Of a stretch of 60,767 bases of DNA, positions 18,380 to 26,874 are shown in pieces. Positions within the stretch are counted from its first letter, which is position 1; every line of letters starts with the position of its first letter. Below the pieces are notes generated by a model that saw nothing but the letters and a program-made list of their open reading frames with translations, did no database searches and was not told where the DNA came from. The position numbers and the translations under genes were made by a program. This DNA is from Chloroflexota bacterium (GTDB lineage: Bacteria; Chloroflexota; Anaerolineae; Anaerolineales; UBA11858): NCBI GenBank assembly GCA_018648225.1, contig JABGRQ010000061.1, forward strand, positions 1 to 60,767, in the 5' to 3' direction.

Positions 18380-18386
18380 GCCAAAC

Positions 18387-19565
18387 ATGAAAGCCACAAC
18401 CTACGATGTCATTATGGCGGGCGGCGGGCTGATGAGTTGTGCCACCGCTTATTATTTGCTCAAAGCTGATCCCGCGCTCAAGGTCGCCATCATCGAGATG
18501 GACACCACCTACGCCAAAAACTCCACCGTGCTCTCCGACGGCAACACGCGCCTGCAATTCAATCTGAAAGAAAATATCCGAATTTCGCTCTACGCCCTCG
18601 AAATGCTGAAAACCTTCGCCAACGATATGGCTGTAGATGATGTCAAACCGGCGGTCAATTTTCGACAGCAGGGCAATCTCTTCCTCACCGACGAAGCCAA
18701 TCTCGAAAACGCCCGCGCCGGGCAGGCGATGCAGCAAAGCCTGGGCTGCGATGTCGAGTGGTGGAGTCCCGAAGAAGTTGTAGCGCATTTTCCGCTTATC
18801 AGCACCAACGGCATCGCCGGGGGCGCCTTTGGGCGGCTGGATGGCACGATGGACCCCCATGCCGTGTTGATGGCGTTTAAGAACAAAGCCATCGCATTAG
18901 GCGCCGATTTCATTGAGGCCGAAGTCAGCGCAATCACCCGGACGGGCGCACGCGTCTCCGGGGTGGTGCTTGCTTCCGGTGAAATGCTAAACTCGAAGTT
19001 TGTTCTCAACGGCGCGGGGGCCTGGGCTACCGGGCTGGCGCGCACCGCCGACCTGGAACTGCCCATTAGCCCGGTGATGCGTCAGGTTTTCATCCTTGAA
19101 ACAGAAGCTAATCCCGAAGAAATATACCCGCTCACCGTTTTCCCCTCCGGCATGTATCTGGTACACGAGCATGAAAATTGTTGGATGTGCGGGCAGTCTT
19201 TCGACGATGATCCCATCGGTTTCGATTTCAGTACCAACCGCAATACGTTTATGGATAAAATGTGGCCCGATCTGGTGGAATACGCCCCGGCGTTTGACCG
19301 TCTTAAAATCACCGGCGCCTGGGCCGGGTTGTATGCGGTCAACACATTTGACGGTAACGCTATTTTGGGCGAATGGCCTGAACTTCAAGGCTTTATGCTG
19401 GCAAACGGATTTTCCGGACATGGCTTCCAGCAGTGCCACGCAGTGGGGCGCTACCTGGCCGAATTGATTTTGGGACAAACGCCGAAGCTTGATCTTTCAA
19501 TATTTTCCCCCAAACGCATTTTAGAAAACAAGCCCGTCTTTGAGGGGCATGGAAAATTAGTGTAA
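18387..19565 (+). CDS. FAD-dependent oxidoreductase, DAO family
   Basis: A 392-residue protein of the D-amino-acid oxidase/sarcosine oxidase family. The N-terminal Rossmann motif is slightly changed (VIMAGGGLMSCATAYYL instead of GxGxxG). Other family signs are the acidic end of the second strand (IIEMD), NGAGAWATGLA near 210, and the C-terminal FAD segment with LANGFSGHGFQQCHAVGRYLAELI. Such enzymes oxidise secondary or primary amines, often as part of larger complexes. The substrate is unknown. It is coupled with the cupin gene upstream and ends at a strong bidirectional terminator. Confidence 0.85.
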   Translation: MKATTYDVIMAGGGLMSCATAYYLLKADPALKVAIIEMDTTYAKNSTVLSDGNTRLQFNLKENIRISLYALEMLKTFANDMAVDDVKPAVNFRQQGNLFLTDEANLENARAGQAMQQSLGCDVEWWSPEEVVAHFPLISTNGIAGGAFGRLDGTMDPHAVLMAFKNKAIALGADFIEAEVSAITRTGARVSGVVLASGEMLNSKFVLNGAGAWATGLARTADLELPISPVMRQVFILETEANPEEIYPLTVFPSGMYLVHEHENCWMCGQSFDDDPIGFDFSTNRNTFMDKMWPDLVEYAPAFDRLKITGAWAGLYAVNTFDGNAILGEWPELQGFMLANGFSGHGFQQCHAVGRYLAELILGQTPKLDLSIFSPKRILENKPVFEGHGKLV

Positions 19566-19567
19566 CT

Positions 19568-19613
19568 AAAAACAAGGCTGTGGACGGCAAAAGCCGTCCA
19601 CAGCCTTGTTTTT
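19568..19613. terminator. Bidirectional intrinsic terminator
   Basis: A perfect 21-bp stem (19568-19588 with 19593-19613) with a 4-nt AAAA loop and A/T tracts on both sides. It separates the convergent FAD-oxidoreductase gene (plus) and the UGA-containing thioredoxin-like gene (minus), and serves both. Confidence 0.9.
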
Positions 19614-20085
19614 AGGGAATCGACTGGCGCACTTTTTCGGCATCCAAACTGCCAACAACGCGCCAGAGTTCTTCGCCTTGTGCATCGAAGAGTACAAACG
19701 TTGGGGTAAAAGTGCCATACTCACGGGCCAGTTCACGCCCAAAGGCCGATTGAACATCCACGCGTACAACTTTCAACTGTGTTGGAAATTCTACTTCTAA
19801 CCCATCCACGATGGGTTTCGCCGCGGCGCAGGCAAATCAGAAGGGGGATTGCATTTCGAGTAAAACTGCACGCCCCTGCCCAAACTCGGCCTGAAGTTGT
19901 GCCACCTTCTCGGCAGAAGCCTGCTGAGGGCGCAGAATCAGCCACCCGCCAAGCAACGCAGCCGCCACCCCAATTAGAATCGCACCATCCCTGGGGGAAT
20001 AACCATCCCGCAGCAGAAAGTATGCTGTCAATCCCAATATGAAAAGCGCGCTTATTATCATTGAATAGTGGTTGATAATTTCCAT
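19612..20085 (-). CDS. Membrane-anchored thioredoxin-like selenoprotein (in-frame TGA)
   Basis: One continuous frame of 158 codons starts at an ATG at 20085 (GGAGAGG site upstream) and ends with TAA at 19612, interrupted only by a TGA at 19839-19837, codon 83. Two helices cover about 8-27 and 33-52. The domain after them is thioredoxin-like: VLLEMQSPF, then the TGA, then FAC (Cys86), AAAKPIVDGLEVEF, KVVRVDV, and TFTPTFVLFDAQGEE with the conserved cis-Pro region. The TGA sits exactly where the first Cys of CxxC belongs, giving UFAC. A hairpin at 19801-19815 fits the bacterial SECIS model. I read this as one selenoprotein facing the outside, not two hypotheticals or a pseudogene. Confidence 0.8.
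19801..19815 (-). promoter_or_regulatory. Candidate bacterial SECIS hairpin (thioredoxin-like gene)
   Basis: On the minus strand, CCCATC and GATGGG form a perfect 6-bp stem with a GTG loop. The loop starts 27 nt after the TGA and its first base is G, which fits the published bacterial SECIS rules (G in the first two loop positions, 16-37 nt from UGA to loop). Confidence 0.65.
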
Positions 20086-20111
20086 TTAGCCTCTCCGCTC
20101 TTTTTTTGTCC

Positions 20112-20139
20112 TTGACCACTTTGAATTCTGAGATAAAAT
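20112..20139 (+). promoter_or_regulatory. Probable promoter of tRNA-Leu
   Basis: TTGACC at 20112-20117 and TAAAAT at 20134-20139 are 16 nt apart, placing the start of transcription a few bases before the tRNA at 20150. Confidence 0.55.
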
Positions 20140-20149
20140 AACTGCACTT

Positions 20150-20231
20150 GCCAAAGTGGCGGAACTGGCAGACGCGCACGACTCAAACTCGTGTTCCTCC
20201 GGGAGTGTGGGTTCGATTCCCACCTTTGGCA
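20150..20231 (+). tRNA. tRNA-Leu (CAA)
   Basis: The 82-nt sequence folds into a cloverleaf: acceptor GCCAAAG/CTTTGGC, anticodon stem CACGA/TCGTG with loop CTCAAAC, a long variable arm typical of leucine tRNAs, and T arm GTGGG-TTCGATT-CCCAC. The anticodon CAA reads UUG. The discriminator is A and CCA is not encoded. Confidence 0.95.
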
Positions 20232-20240
20232 CTGAAATTA

Positions 20241-20270
20241 TAACAGCCCCGAAAGGGGCTGTTATGTTTT
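20241..20270 (+). terminator. Intrinsic terminator after tRNA-Leu
   Basis: TAACAGCCCC and GGGGCTGTTA form a perfect 10-bp stem with a GAAA tetraloop, followed by TGTTTT. It lies 9 bp after the tRNA. Confidence 0.85.
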
Positions 20271-20440
20271 AACATTTGGGTCTCTGGGAATCCCCCGCCT
20301 GTGGCGGGAAAAAGTCAGGAACAGGTCTAATCAAAACTCGCGCAGTTTGCTAAAAAGCAGCCGAAAATATGGGTGGAGGTTGAAATAACGCTTATAATAT
20401 AAAAAATCTATCTTCTATTCACAAACCGGGGAGGTTCGCT

Positions 20441-21703
20441 ATGACATCACGGAAACAAATCCTTGGGGTTATCATGGGCGGTGGGCGCGGCTCGCGGCTG
20501 CATCCATTAACCCAGGAACGCGCCAAACCGGCGGTGCCCATCGCCGGTAAATACCGCCTGATCGATATTCCCCTCAGTAATTGCATTAATTCCGGCATCA
20601 ACCGCGTGGCGTTGCTCACGCAATTCAACTCCGTTTCACTGCACCGCCATATCACATCGACATATACTTTTGATCCCTTCCACCACGGCTGGGTTCAAAT
20701 TTGGGCCGCCGAACAAACCGTGGCCTCACAAAAATGGTATCAGGGCACAGCCGATGCTGTGCGCCAGCAACTGCTCGAAATTCGCTCCACCGGGGCCGAT
20801 TATGTGCTTATTCTGGCCGGGGATCATCTCTACCGCATGGATTACGCCGAAATGGCGCGCTTCCATTGGGAGCAAGAAGCCGATATCACCGTGGCTGTGC
20901 AACCGGTTTCACCGGAACAAGCCTCGCGCTTTGGGCTGCTAAAACGCACTGCCGATTATTCGATTTCCGATTTTGTGGAAAAGCCCAAAGACCCTGCCGT
21001 GCAGAAAAATTTCGCCAGCCGGGACGACCCCGAAAGGCCCTATCTTGGCTCGATGGGAATTTACCTGTTCAACACAGATATTCTGGTCGAAATGCTGGAA
21101 AGCAGCAACGATGACGACTTTGGTGGGGAGGTGATCCCCAAGGCGATTCACACCCATAAGGTTTTCGGCTACGATTTCGATGACTATTGGGAAGATATCG
21201 GAACGATCCGTTCGTTCTATGATGTCAATCTCTCGCTGGCGCAGCCCAACCCACCCTTCGATTTCAACGACCGCGACAGCCTCATCTACACCCGCCCGCG
21301 CTTCTTGCCGAACTCGGTGATGCATGGTGCCTGCCTCAACAACGTCATGATTGCCGATGGCTGCACAATTGGCAGCGCCGACATCACCAATGCCGTGATT
21401 GGCCTGCGCAGCCGCATCGCAGACGATGTACTTATCCGCGATACTTATTTAATTGGCGCTGACTATTTTGATGAAACACGCCGCGTGCGCAAGGGTGTTC
21501 CCATGGGCATTGGCCGCGGCAGCCGCATTGCGGGCGCGCTAATCGACAAAAACGCCTGCATCGGTGAAAATGTCATTATCGAAGCCTTCCCGCTCGGCAC
21601 TGATATGGATGGCGAAAATTATTATGTCCGCGATGGCATTGTCGTCATCCCCAAAAATACTGTTTTGCAACCGGGAACGGTGATTAGCCCCAAAAATCTA
21701 TGA
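20441..21703 (+). CDS. glgC: Glucose-1-phosphate adenylyltransferase
   Basis: A 420-residue ADP-glucose pyrophosphorylase, which makes ADP-glucose from ATP and glucose-1-phosphate for glycogen synthesis. The N-terminus has the nucleotide motif GGGRGSRLHPLT and the effector-site segment RAKPAVPIAGKYRLIDIPLSN. The catalytic core includes LAGDHLYRMDY and VEKPKDP, and the C-terminal part is a left-handed beta-helix with hexapeptide repeats. Length and motifs match the bacterial enzyme. A TATAAT box lies at 20393-20398. No other glycogen gene is nearby; its stop overlaps the adenosine deaminase start. Confidence 0.95.
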   Translation: MTSRKQILGVIMGGGRGSRLHPLTQERAKPAVPIAGKYRLIDIPLSNCINSGINRVALLTQFNSVSLHRHITSTYTFDPFHHGWVQIWAAEQTVASQKWYQGTADAVRQQLLEIRSTGADYVLILAGDHLYRMDYAEMARFHWEQEADITVAVQPVSPEQASRFGLLKRTADYSISDFVEKPKDPAVQKNFASRDDPERPYLGSMGIYLFNTDILVEMLESSNDDDFGGEVIPKAIHTHKVFGYDFDDYWEDIGTIRSFYDVNLSLAQPNPPFDFNDRDSLIYTRPRFLPNSVMHGACLNNVMIADGCTIGSADITNAVIGLRSRIADDVLIRDTYLIGADYFDETRRVRKGVPMGIGRGSRIAGALIDKNACIGENVIIEAFPLGTDMDGENYYVRDGIVVIPKNTVLQPGTVISPKNL

Positions 21704-22692
21704 ACTGGTTTGAATCTATCCCCAAAGTAGAGTTGCACCTGCATATTGAGGGCGCAATTCCACTGCCTGCGTTATGGACTCTGGTCGAAAAGTATGGCGG
21801 CGATGAATCCGTACCGACAATAGATGCGCTTTACAAAAAATTCACCTTTCGGGATTTTCCTCATTTCATCGAAACCTGGATATGGAAAAATAATTTTCTG
21901 CTCGAATACGAAGATTTTACCTTCATCGCCGAAGCTGTGGCGCGTGATCTGGCGCAACAGAATATTCGGTACGTAGAGGCGTATTGCTCTCCACCCGATT
22001 TCAAACGTTACGGGCTGCAAACACAAGCATTAATTACCGCCCTGCGAGAAGGGTTGGACTGCGTACCCGAAATTGAAGTTGCCCTGATTCCCGATATGTC
22101 ACGCGGATATCCGCCCGAGGATGGCATGACCACCCTCTATGAAGTTAATGAAGTCAAAGAATTGGGTGTACTGGGGATTGGATTAGGTGGCCCCGAACAA
22201 GACTTTCCCCCAGAATTATTTAGCGATGTTTTCGCAACAGCACGTCAATTGGGTTTGCATACCTGTGCCCACGCCGGGGAAGCCGCTGGCGCAGAGAGCA
22301 TCTGGGGGGCGTTGCACAGCTTGCAAGCCGAGCGCATTGGGCATGGCACACGCGCTTTTGAAGACCCCGAATTGCTCGATTATCTGGTTGAAAATCAAAT
22401 TCCCGTTGAGATGAATCCGATCTCGAATGTATGCACCGGCGTTGTGGAATCTTACGAAGCGCACCCCATTGGTGATTATTACAAACGCGGAATGATGATT
22501 TCGGTCAATACCGATGACCCTAAAATGTTCGGCAACTCGCTGGCCGAGGAATACAACCTGCTCGTTAAAAAACATGGCTTCTCACAAGATGATGTGCGCA
22601 CCGTGATTCTCAACGGCATCCACTCATCCTGGCTGCCCAAAGAACGTAAAAATACGCTGATCGAAGCCTTCACATCCGATCCTGCGTGGTAG
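21700..22692 (+). CDS. add: Adenosine deaminase family protein
   Basis: A 330-residue metal-dependent amidohydrolase. The N-terminal zinc ligands are in KVELHLHIEGA; a third His is in HTCAHAGEA (about residue 189), with the catalytic Glu next to it; the SerGluArgIleGlyHis-like segment is present as QAERIGHGTR; and NTDDPKMF carries the final Asp. These match adenosine deaminases, which convert adenosine to inosine and ammonia. Related members act on adenine or cytokinins, so the exact substrate is less sure. It overlaps glgC by 4 bp. Confidence 0.88.
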   Translation: MNWFESIPKVELHLHIEGAIPLPALWTLVEKYGGDESVPTIDALYKKFTFRDFPHFIETWIWKNNFLLEYEDFTFIAEAVARDLAQQNIRYVEAYCSPPDFKRYGLQTQALITALREGLDCVPEIEVALIPDMSRGYPPEDGMTTLYEVNEVKELGVLGIGLGGPEQDFPPELFSDVFATARQLGLHTCAHAGEAAGAESIWGALHSLQAERIGHGTRAFEDPELLDYLVENQIPVEMNPISNVCTGVVESYEAHPIGDYYKRGMMISVNTDDPKMFGNSLAEEYNLLVKKHGFSQDDVRTVILNGIHSSWLPKERKNTLIEAFTSDPAW

Positions 22693-22699
22693 AAAGTTA

Positions 22700-22753
22700 G
22701 CGTAAAAAAAAGAGCGCCGTAGCAAATTCACTGCGGCGCTCTTTTTTTTACGC
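22700..22753. terminator. Bidirectional intrinsic terminator
   Basis: A perfect 20-bp stem (22700-22719 with 22734-22753) contains GAGCGCCG/CGGCGCTC flanked by eight A and eight T residues. It serves the convergent add and OsmC genes. Confidence 0.92.
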
Positions 22754-23160
22754 TATGCCATTTCAACCTGTTTGGTGTGAATATCAAACGAAGGGGGCAT
22801 TTCAAAGTGCTTTTTCACCGCGCATTGATCGGCAGCGCGCACCAACGCGTCGTGATATTTTTCGGGGAAATCCGGGGGAACCTGAATTTCAAGTTCAATC
22901 TTGCCGATCATGCCATAATTACTCGGATCGTTATACATGCGCTGCACGATGCGAATTCCCTCCGTAGAGAGCCCGCGCTGGCGGCAGAAGCCTAACACAT
23001 AAATACCCGCGCAGGTGCCTAACGAAGAAAGAAATACTGCAAAGGGGGTTGGTGCAGAGCCTGTGCCGCCGCCCATCGGGGGTTGATCGGTTGGGATCGT
23101 ATACGGGCCAAAATGCGCATCGACACGCGCGCCTTCGGGAAAGTCGATAATCATTTCCAT
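22753..23160 (-). CDS. OsmC family protein
   Basis: A 135-residue OsmC-like protein starting at the ATG at 23160 with a GGAGG site; the upstream open frame has no such site. Family features are SAPTPFAVFLSSLGTCAGIYVLGFCRQRG, which places the two Cys 9 residues apart in the first helix region, and a C-terminal AADQCAVKKHF. Many members reduce organic hydroperoxides using two Cys; here the second conserved Cys is in QCAVKKH. It is the last gene of the minus-strand run from the aldehyde oxidoreductase and is close to the aminotransferase. Confidence 0.85.
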   Translation of the reverse strand: MEMIIDFPEGARVDAHFGPYTIPTDQPPMGGGTGSAPTPFAVFLSSLGTCAGIYVLGFCRQRGLSTEGIRIVQRMYNDPSNYGMIGKIELEIQVPPDFPEKYHDALVRAADQCAVKKHFEMPPSFDIHTKQVEMA

Positions 23161-23271
23161 AAGAGAATACCTCCAATAATTTTTTGCTTTCCCCCGGTTA
23201 GATGCAGTTTTCACAAAAAGGTTTCAGTTGATCGTAGGCTGACAGCGCGCCGAATATTCAGCTTGACGGCG

Positions 23272-24630
23272 CTAACCCGATGCAGGCATCTGATTATGAA
23301 CGGCGGCAATGGAATCTTGCATAGTCTCGAGGCTTGTCTCGATCTGGCTTTCTGTAATCGTAAATGGCGGGGCAAACATCAAATGATCGCCAGTGAGGCC
23401 ATCGATACAACCACTGCCGGGATAGAGGCTAAGGCCGCGTTCAAAGGCTTCGTCGGCGACTCGCTGCGAGAAATGGAATGCTGGCTCAAAGGGTTGTTTG
23501 GTGTCTTTGTCTTGTGCGAACTCGATTCCCCACATCATGCCCATGCCGCGAATATCGCCCACGTAAGCCAGATTCCCCAATTGTTCGTTTAGCTTTGTTT
23601 GGATAAATTTCCCCAGAGTGGCGGATCGCTCTACCAGTTGGTTGGCGCGTAAATACTCGAGGGTTGCCAGGCCCGCGGCCGCGCCCACGGCATGATGTGA
23701 GTACGTGCCGCCGTGATTAAAGTCGCCGCTACCACGTGCGATTATATCCACATGCTCGCCTTTGACGGCCACAATGCTGAGGGGGAAATATCCGCTGGCC
23801 GCGCCCTTGCCGATGGTGAGAATGTCGGCGGTCAGGCTCCAGTGTTCGACAGCAAACCATTTTCCCGTGCGGCCCATGCCGGTCATAATTTCATCGGCGA
23901 TGAGTAGAACGCCATACTGGTTGCAAATCTCGCGAATACGCGTCCAGTAGCCCTCCGGCGGCACGACCGCACCCAATGTAGCCCCGCTAACCGGTTCAGC
24001 CAGAAACGCGCTGACGTTTTCTGCACCCTGTTTTTGGATCTCGTCCTCGAGGGAGTTGGCGCACGCCAGATTGCAGCCCGGGTGCGTCAAACCGAAGGGG
24101 CAGCGATAACAATACGGCGGCGGGATATGCGGCATATCCTGGAACATGGGTTGGTAGGCAGCGCGCATTTTCTCCTTGCCAGTGACGGCTAAAGCCCCCA
24201 TCGAAAGGCCGTGATACGACATCCAGCGCGAGATGGTGAGATGGCGCGTGGTTTCGCCGCGCTCCAAATGGATTTGCCGCGCCAGTTTGATGGCGGCCTC
24301 AACCGCCTCGGAGCCGCTGGTCAGGAAGTAGAATTTGGCATCAGGCAGTGGAATAATCTCTCCCAGGGCTTGCGCGTAGTTTTCGAGGATTTCACTGGTA
24401 AAAGAGCGGGCATGAATATAGGCCACTTTCCCGGCCTGTTTTGCAATAGCATCGGCAATGCTCTGCACGCCATGCCCGGTGTTGACCACGATTGCCCCAC
24501 CGGAGCCATCGATATAACGCTTGCCCTCAGCATCAAACAAATACACGCCTTCGCCGCGCACAATCTGCGGATGCGTTTTATGCATATTACGATAAAAAAT
24601 ATTCCCGCGGGGGTGTTTGTAGGGTTTCAT
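23272..24630 (-). CDS. Class III PLP-dependent aminotransferase
   Basis: A 452-residue aspartate-aminotransferase-family protein of class III, the group that includes GABA, ornithine and omega-amino-acid transaminases. Visible features are the N-terminal YIDGSGG, the GSEAVEAAIKLAR helix, the PLP-phosphate region, LLIADEIMTGMGRTG with the cofactor-binding Asp, and TIGKGAASGY with the Schiff-base Lys near residue 276. A Cys-rich stretch PPYCYRCPFGLTHPGCNLAC near 180-200 is typical of a subgroup. The amine substrate cannot be told. No Shine-Dalgarno site is visible before this ATG; a GTG 6 codons upstream is an alternative start. Confidence 0.88.
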   Translation of the reverse strand: MKPYKHPRGNIFYRNMHKTHPQIVRGEGVYLFDAEGKRYIDGSGGAIVVNTGHGVQSIADAIAKQAGKVAYIHARSFTSEILENYAQALGEIIPLPDAKFYFLTSGSEAVEAAIKLARQIHLERGETTRHLTISRWMSYHGLSMGALAVTGKEKMRAAYQPMFQDMPHIPPPYCYRCPFGLTHPGCNLACANSLEDEIQKQGAENVSAFLAEPVSGATLGAVVPPEGYWTRIREICNQYGVLLIADEIMTGMGRTGKWFAVEHWSLTADILTIGKGAASGYFPLSIVAVKGEHVDIIARGSGDFNHGGTYSHHAVGAAAGLATLEYLRANQLVERSATLGKFIQTKLNEQLGNLAYVGDIRGMGMMWGIEFAQDKDTKQPFEPAFHFSQRVADEAFERGLSLYPGSGCIDGLTGDHLMFAPPFTITESQIETSLETMQDSIAAVHNQMPASG

Positions 24631-24642
24631 AGTGATGTTTTT

Positions 24643-24721
24643 AACCACAAAGGCACAAAGGGCACGAAGAAGTCCTTTGTGTTCATAAAGAAGAACTCTG
24701 TGTTCTTTGTGTCTTTGTGGT
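24643..24721. repeat. Intergenic inverted repeat, ACCACAAAG family
   Basis: AACCACAAAGGCACAAAG (24643-24660) pairs with CTTTGTGTCTTTGTGGT (24705-24721), and inner segments partly pair as well. Related, non-identical copies lie at 48291, 50337 and, more distantly, 26794, 27811 and 58774. Confidence 0.75.
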
Positions 24722-24771
24722 GCAGTGATCGGGAGAAATTTTTGGGCGTTCCCTTTGGCGGTTCATATCCT

Positions 24772-25956
24772 TTATCTTTCAACAACGATGCTCAACCCCA
24801 GACCGCCGCTGATGCACAGCGTTGCCAGCCCTAACTCGGCAGCGCGTTTCTGCATGGCGTGCAGCAGCGTAACCATCATGCGCGCCCCGGTGCAGCCGGT
24901 TGGATGTCCCAGCGCGACCGCACCGCCGTTGATATTACGAAGCGCAGGGTCCCAGTTGAGTTCGCGTTCCACCATCAGCACTTGCGCGGCAAAGGCTTCG
25001 TTGAGTTCAATCAGACCAAAGTCGTTCAGGGTTGTGCCGGTTTGCGCCATAACTTTGTGTGTGGCAGGGATGGGGCTGAGGCCCATACGCGTCGGCTCCA
25101 CGCCCGCGCTGGCAAAGCCGCGGATGACGGCCATCGGCTGGATGCCTTCGGACTTGGCGAGGTCGGCGGTCATCAAAATGACCGCCGCGCCCGCGTCAGT
25201 GATGCCGCTGGCGTTGGCGGCGGTGATCGTGCCGCCTTCTTCGGCAGGGCGGAAAACAGTCGTCATTGTTGCCAGTTTCTCCACCGTCGAATCAGCGCGC
25301 GGGCGCTCGTCGCGCTCAAACCATATTGTGCCCTTGCGCCCCGGCACTTCCACGGGGACGACTTCGGCAGTGAAATCGCCGTTTTCCCAGGCAGCGGAGG
25401 CGCGGCGGTGACTTTCCACGGTGAAGGCATCCTGTTCGGCGCGCGAGATACCGAGTTCTTCGGCCAGCCGATCTACAGTTTCACCCATGAGCATATCGGA
25501 CATGGGGCAGAAATAGCCGTCCTGGACATTGGAATCGACCAGGGTATCGTTGCCCAGGCGGTAGCCCCAGCGCGCTTTCATCAACAGGTAAGGGATTTGT
25601 GACATCTGCTCGATGCCGCCCGCCAGCACAATTTGATTTTCACCCAGCATGATCGATTGCGCCCCCAGCAGAATGGCCTTCAAACCGGAACCGCAGGCCA
25701 TATTAACGGTGAAGGCCAGTTTTTCAACCGGAATCTGGCTGCGATAGGCAATCTGGCGCGCCATGTTGGGGCCGTTCCCGGCGTGGCGCGCGCTACCGAA
25801 GATGGTCTCGTCGATACGGTCGGGAGTCAGACCAGCCCGAAGGATGGCGGCGCGGGCGGCGATTTCGCCGAGTTCTACGGCGGAAATATCTTTCAGCGCG
25901 CCGCCGAAATTGCCTATCGGCGTGCGGGCGGCGGAGATAATGGCGACTGTTGTCAT
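24772..25956 (-). CDS. Acetyl-CoA acetyltransferase (thiolase)
   Basis: A 394-residue thiolase with all three active-site blocks: the nucleophilic Cys in NMACGSGLKA (about residue 90), the His in NGGAVALGHPTGCTGA (about 350) and the second Cys in LCISGGLG (about 380). It joins two acetyl-CoA to acetoacetyl-CoA or cleaves 3-oxoacyl-CoA. It lies between the aminotransferase and CoA-transferase genes on the same strand, consistent with a route that cleaves a 3-oxoacyl-CoA product. The start is set by conserved N-terminal residues; no ribosome-binding site is evident. Confidence 0.95.
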   Translation of the reverse strand: MTTVAIISAARTPIGNFGGALKDISAVELGEIAARAAILRAGLTPDRIDETIFGSARHAGNGPNMARQIAYRSQIPVEKLAFTVNMACGSGLKAILLGAQSIMLGENQIVLAGGIEQMSQIPYLLMKARWGYRLGNDTLVDSNVQDGYFCPMSDMLMGETVDRLAEELGISRAEQDAFTVESHRRASAAWENGDFTAEVVPVEVPGRKGTIWFERDERPRADSTVEKLATMTTVFRPAEEGGTITAANASGITDAGAAVILMTADLAKSEGIQPMAVIRGFASAGVEPTRMGLSPIPATHKVMAQTGTTLNDFGLIELNEAFAAQVLMVERELNWDPALRNINGGAVALGHPTGCTGARMMVTLLHAMQKRAAELGLATLCISGGLGLSIVVER

Positions 25957-25971
25957 GAGTTTGGGCCTTTT

Positions 25972-26004
25972 AGACCTCCGAAGTCTAAGGGACTTCGGAG
26001 GTCT
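25972..26004. repeat. Perfect hairpin with the CCTCCGAAGTC motif
   Basis: AGACCTCCGAAGTC (25972-25985) and its exact complement (25991-26004) flank a 5-nt loop. The same 11-bp core forms the inner arms of the element at 2176-2352. It fills the gap between thiolase and the CoA-transferase subunit. Confidence 0.8.
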
Positions 26005-26009
26005 GGCAG

Positions 26010-26768
26010 TTAAGAAGTATACATTCCATCGGGGTCAAGTTCTTCGCGGATGATGCGTAATTCTTCGTCCGTGGGAGGTGGGGTTTCGCTAACATCGTCG
26101 GCGATTTTGAGTGGCCAGCCCACTTCGGCTTGAATCTCTTCGAGGGTGAATCCCGGATAGATTTGCGCCAGGGTCATTTCGCCTGCTCGAAAGTCGAATA
26201 CGGCTTTGTTGGTGATAACCAACTGCGGGCCGAGTCCGGGCATCCCTGCTTTGGCGCGCGCATCCTCTGAGCCAGAGAGATGTCCGGGTGAAGTCATAAA
26301 ATCCAACTTTTCAACAAATGCGCGTTTACTCAACGGCATAATGATATACACTTTCTGGGCGTGGATGGCGATTTCGCAAGCCCCGCCGCTGCCGGGCAGG
26401 CGCACTTTGGGGGCGGTATACGCGCCGATGACGGTTGAGTTCAGGTTGCCATAGCGATCAATTTGGGCCGCGCCCAAAAATGCGGATTCGATCCTGCCGC
26501 CTTGCAGGTAGTTCATGAACAGGTCGCTCATGCCGACCACGGAGGTGGCCCCGCTGACGAGGGTTGGATCGCCAATCGAGAGGGGCAAGCGCGCCGGATT
26601 TGCCCCGAAAACACCCGATTCGTAAACCAGTTCGAGATTTGGGGCCATAGTGCGCTTTGCCAAATTGCAGGCGATATTGGGCATACCAACGCCTACAAAC
26701 ACCACGCGCTCACCGGTCAGGGCGCGGGCGGCGGTGGTAATCATCATTTCGGAGGGGGTGTAGTTCAT
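26010..26768 (-). CDS. CoA-transferase subunit B
   Basis: A 252-residue beta-type subunit of a family I CoA-transferase; I start at the ATG at 26768, where homology to the family begins. The catalytic Glu lies in LVYESGVFG near residue 48, and the family motifs GVGMPN and GSGGACEIA are present. Such enzymes move CoA between acids, for example glutaconate, 3-oxoacids or acetate. Partners are subunit A upstream and the thiolase downstream. The same fold also includes IpdAB-type ring-opening hydrolases, so the substrate is open. Confidence 0.88.
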   Translation of the reverse strand: MNYTPSEMMITTAARALTGERVVFVGVGMPNIACNLAKRTMAPNLELVYESGVFGANPARLPLSIGDPTLVSGATSVVGMSDLFMNYLQGGRIESAFLGAAQIDRYGNLNSTVIGAYTAPKVRLPGSGGACEIAIHAQKVYIIMPLSKRAFVEKLDFMTSPGHLSGSEDARAKAGMPGLGPQLVITNKAVFDFRAGEMTLAQIYPGFTLEEIQAEVGWPLKIADDVSETPPPTDEELRIIREELDPDGMYTS

Positions 26769-26793
26769 TGGGGGTTCCTGAAGAGCCAGTAAA

Positions 26794-26869
26794 TTTACCA
26801 CCAAGACACCAAGACACGAAGAATGGAAAATTGTTTTTCTTCGTGTCTTGGTGTCTTCATGGTGAAATT
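26794..26869. repeat. Intergenic inverted repeat between CoA-transferase subunits
   Basis: The left part (AATTTACCACCAAGACACC and onward) pairs with the right part ending GGTGAAATT; the inner arms AAGACACGAAGAA and TTCTTCGTGTCTT are exact. It occupies nearly the whole gap between the two subunit genes. Confidence 0.75.
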
Positions 26870-26874
26870 CATAA

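Noticed and set aside
19612-20085. Reading the two halves as a pseudogene or as two separate small proteins
   Set aside because: The only disruption is one TGA at the catalytic Cys position, the rest of the frame is intact, and a SECIS-like hairpin follows. The PDO gene shows the same pattern independently.
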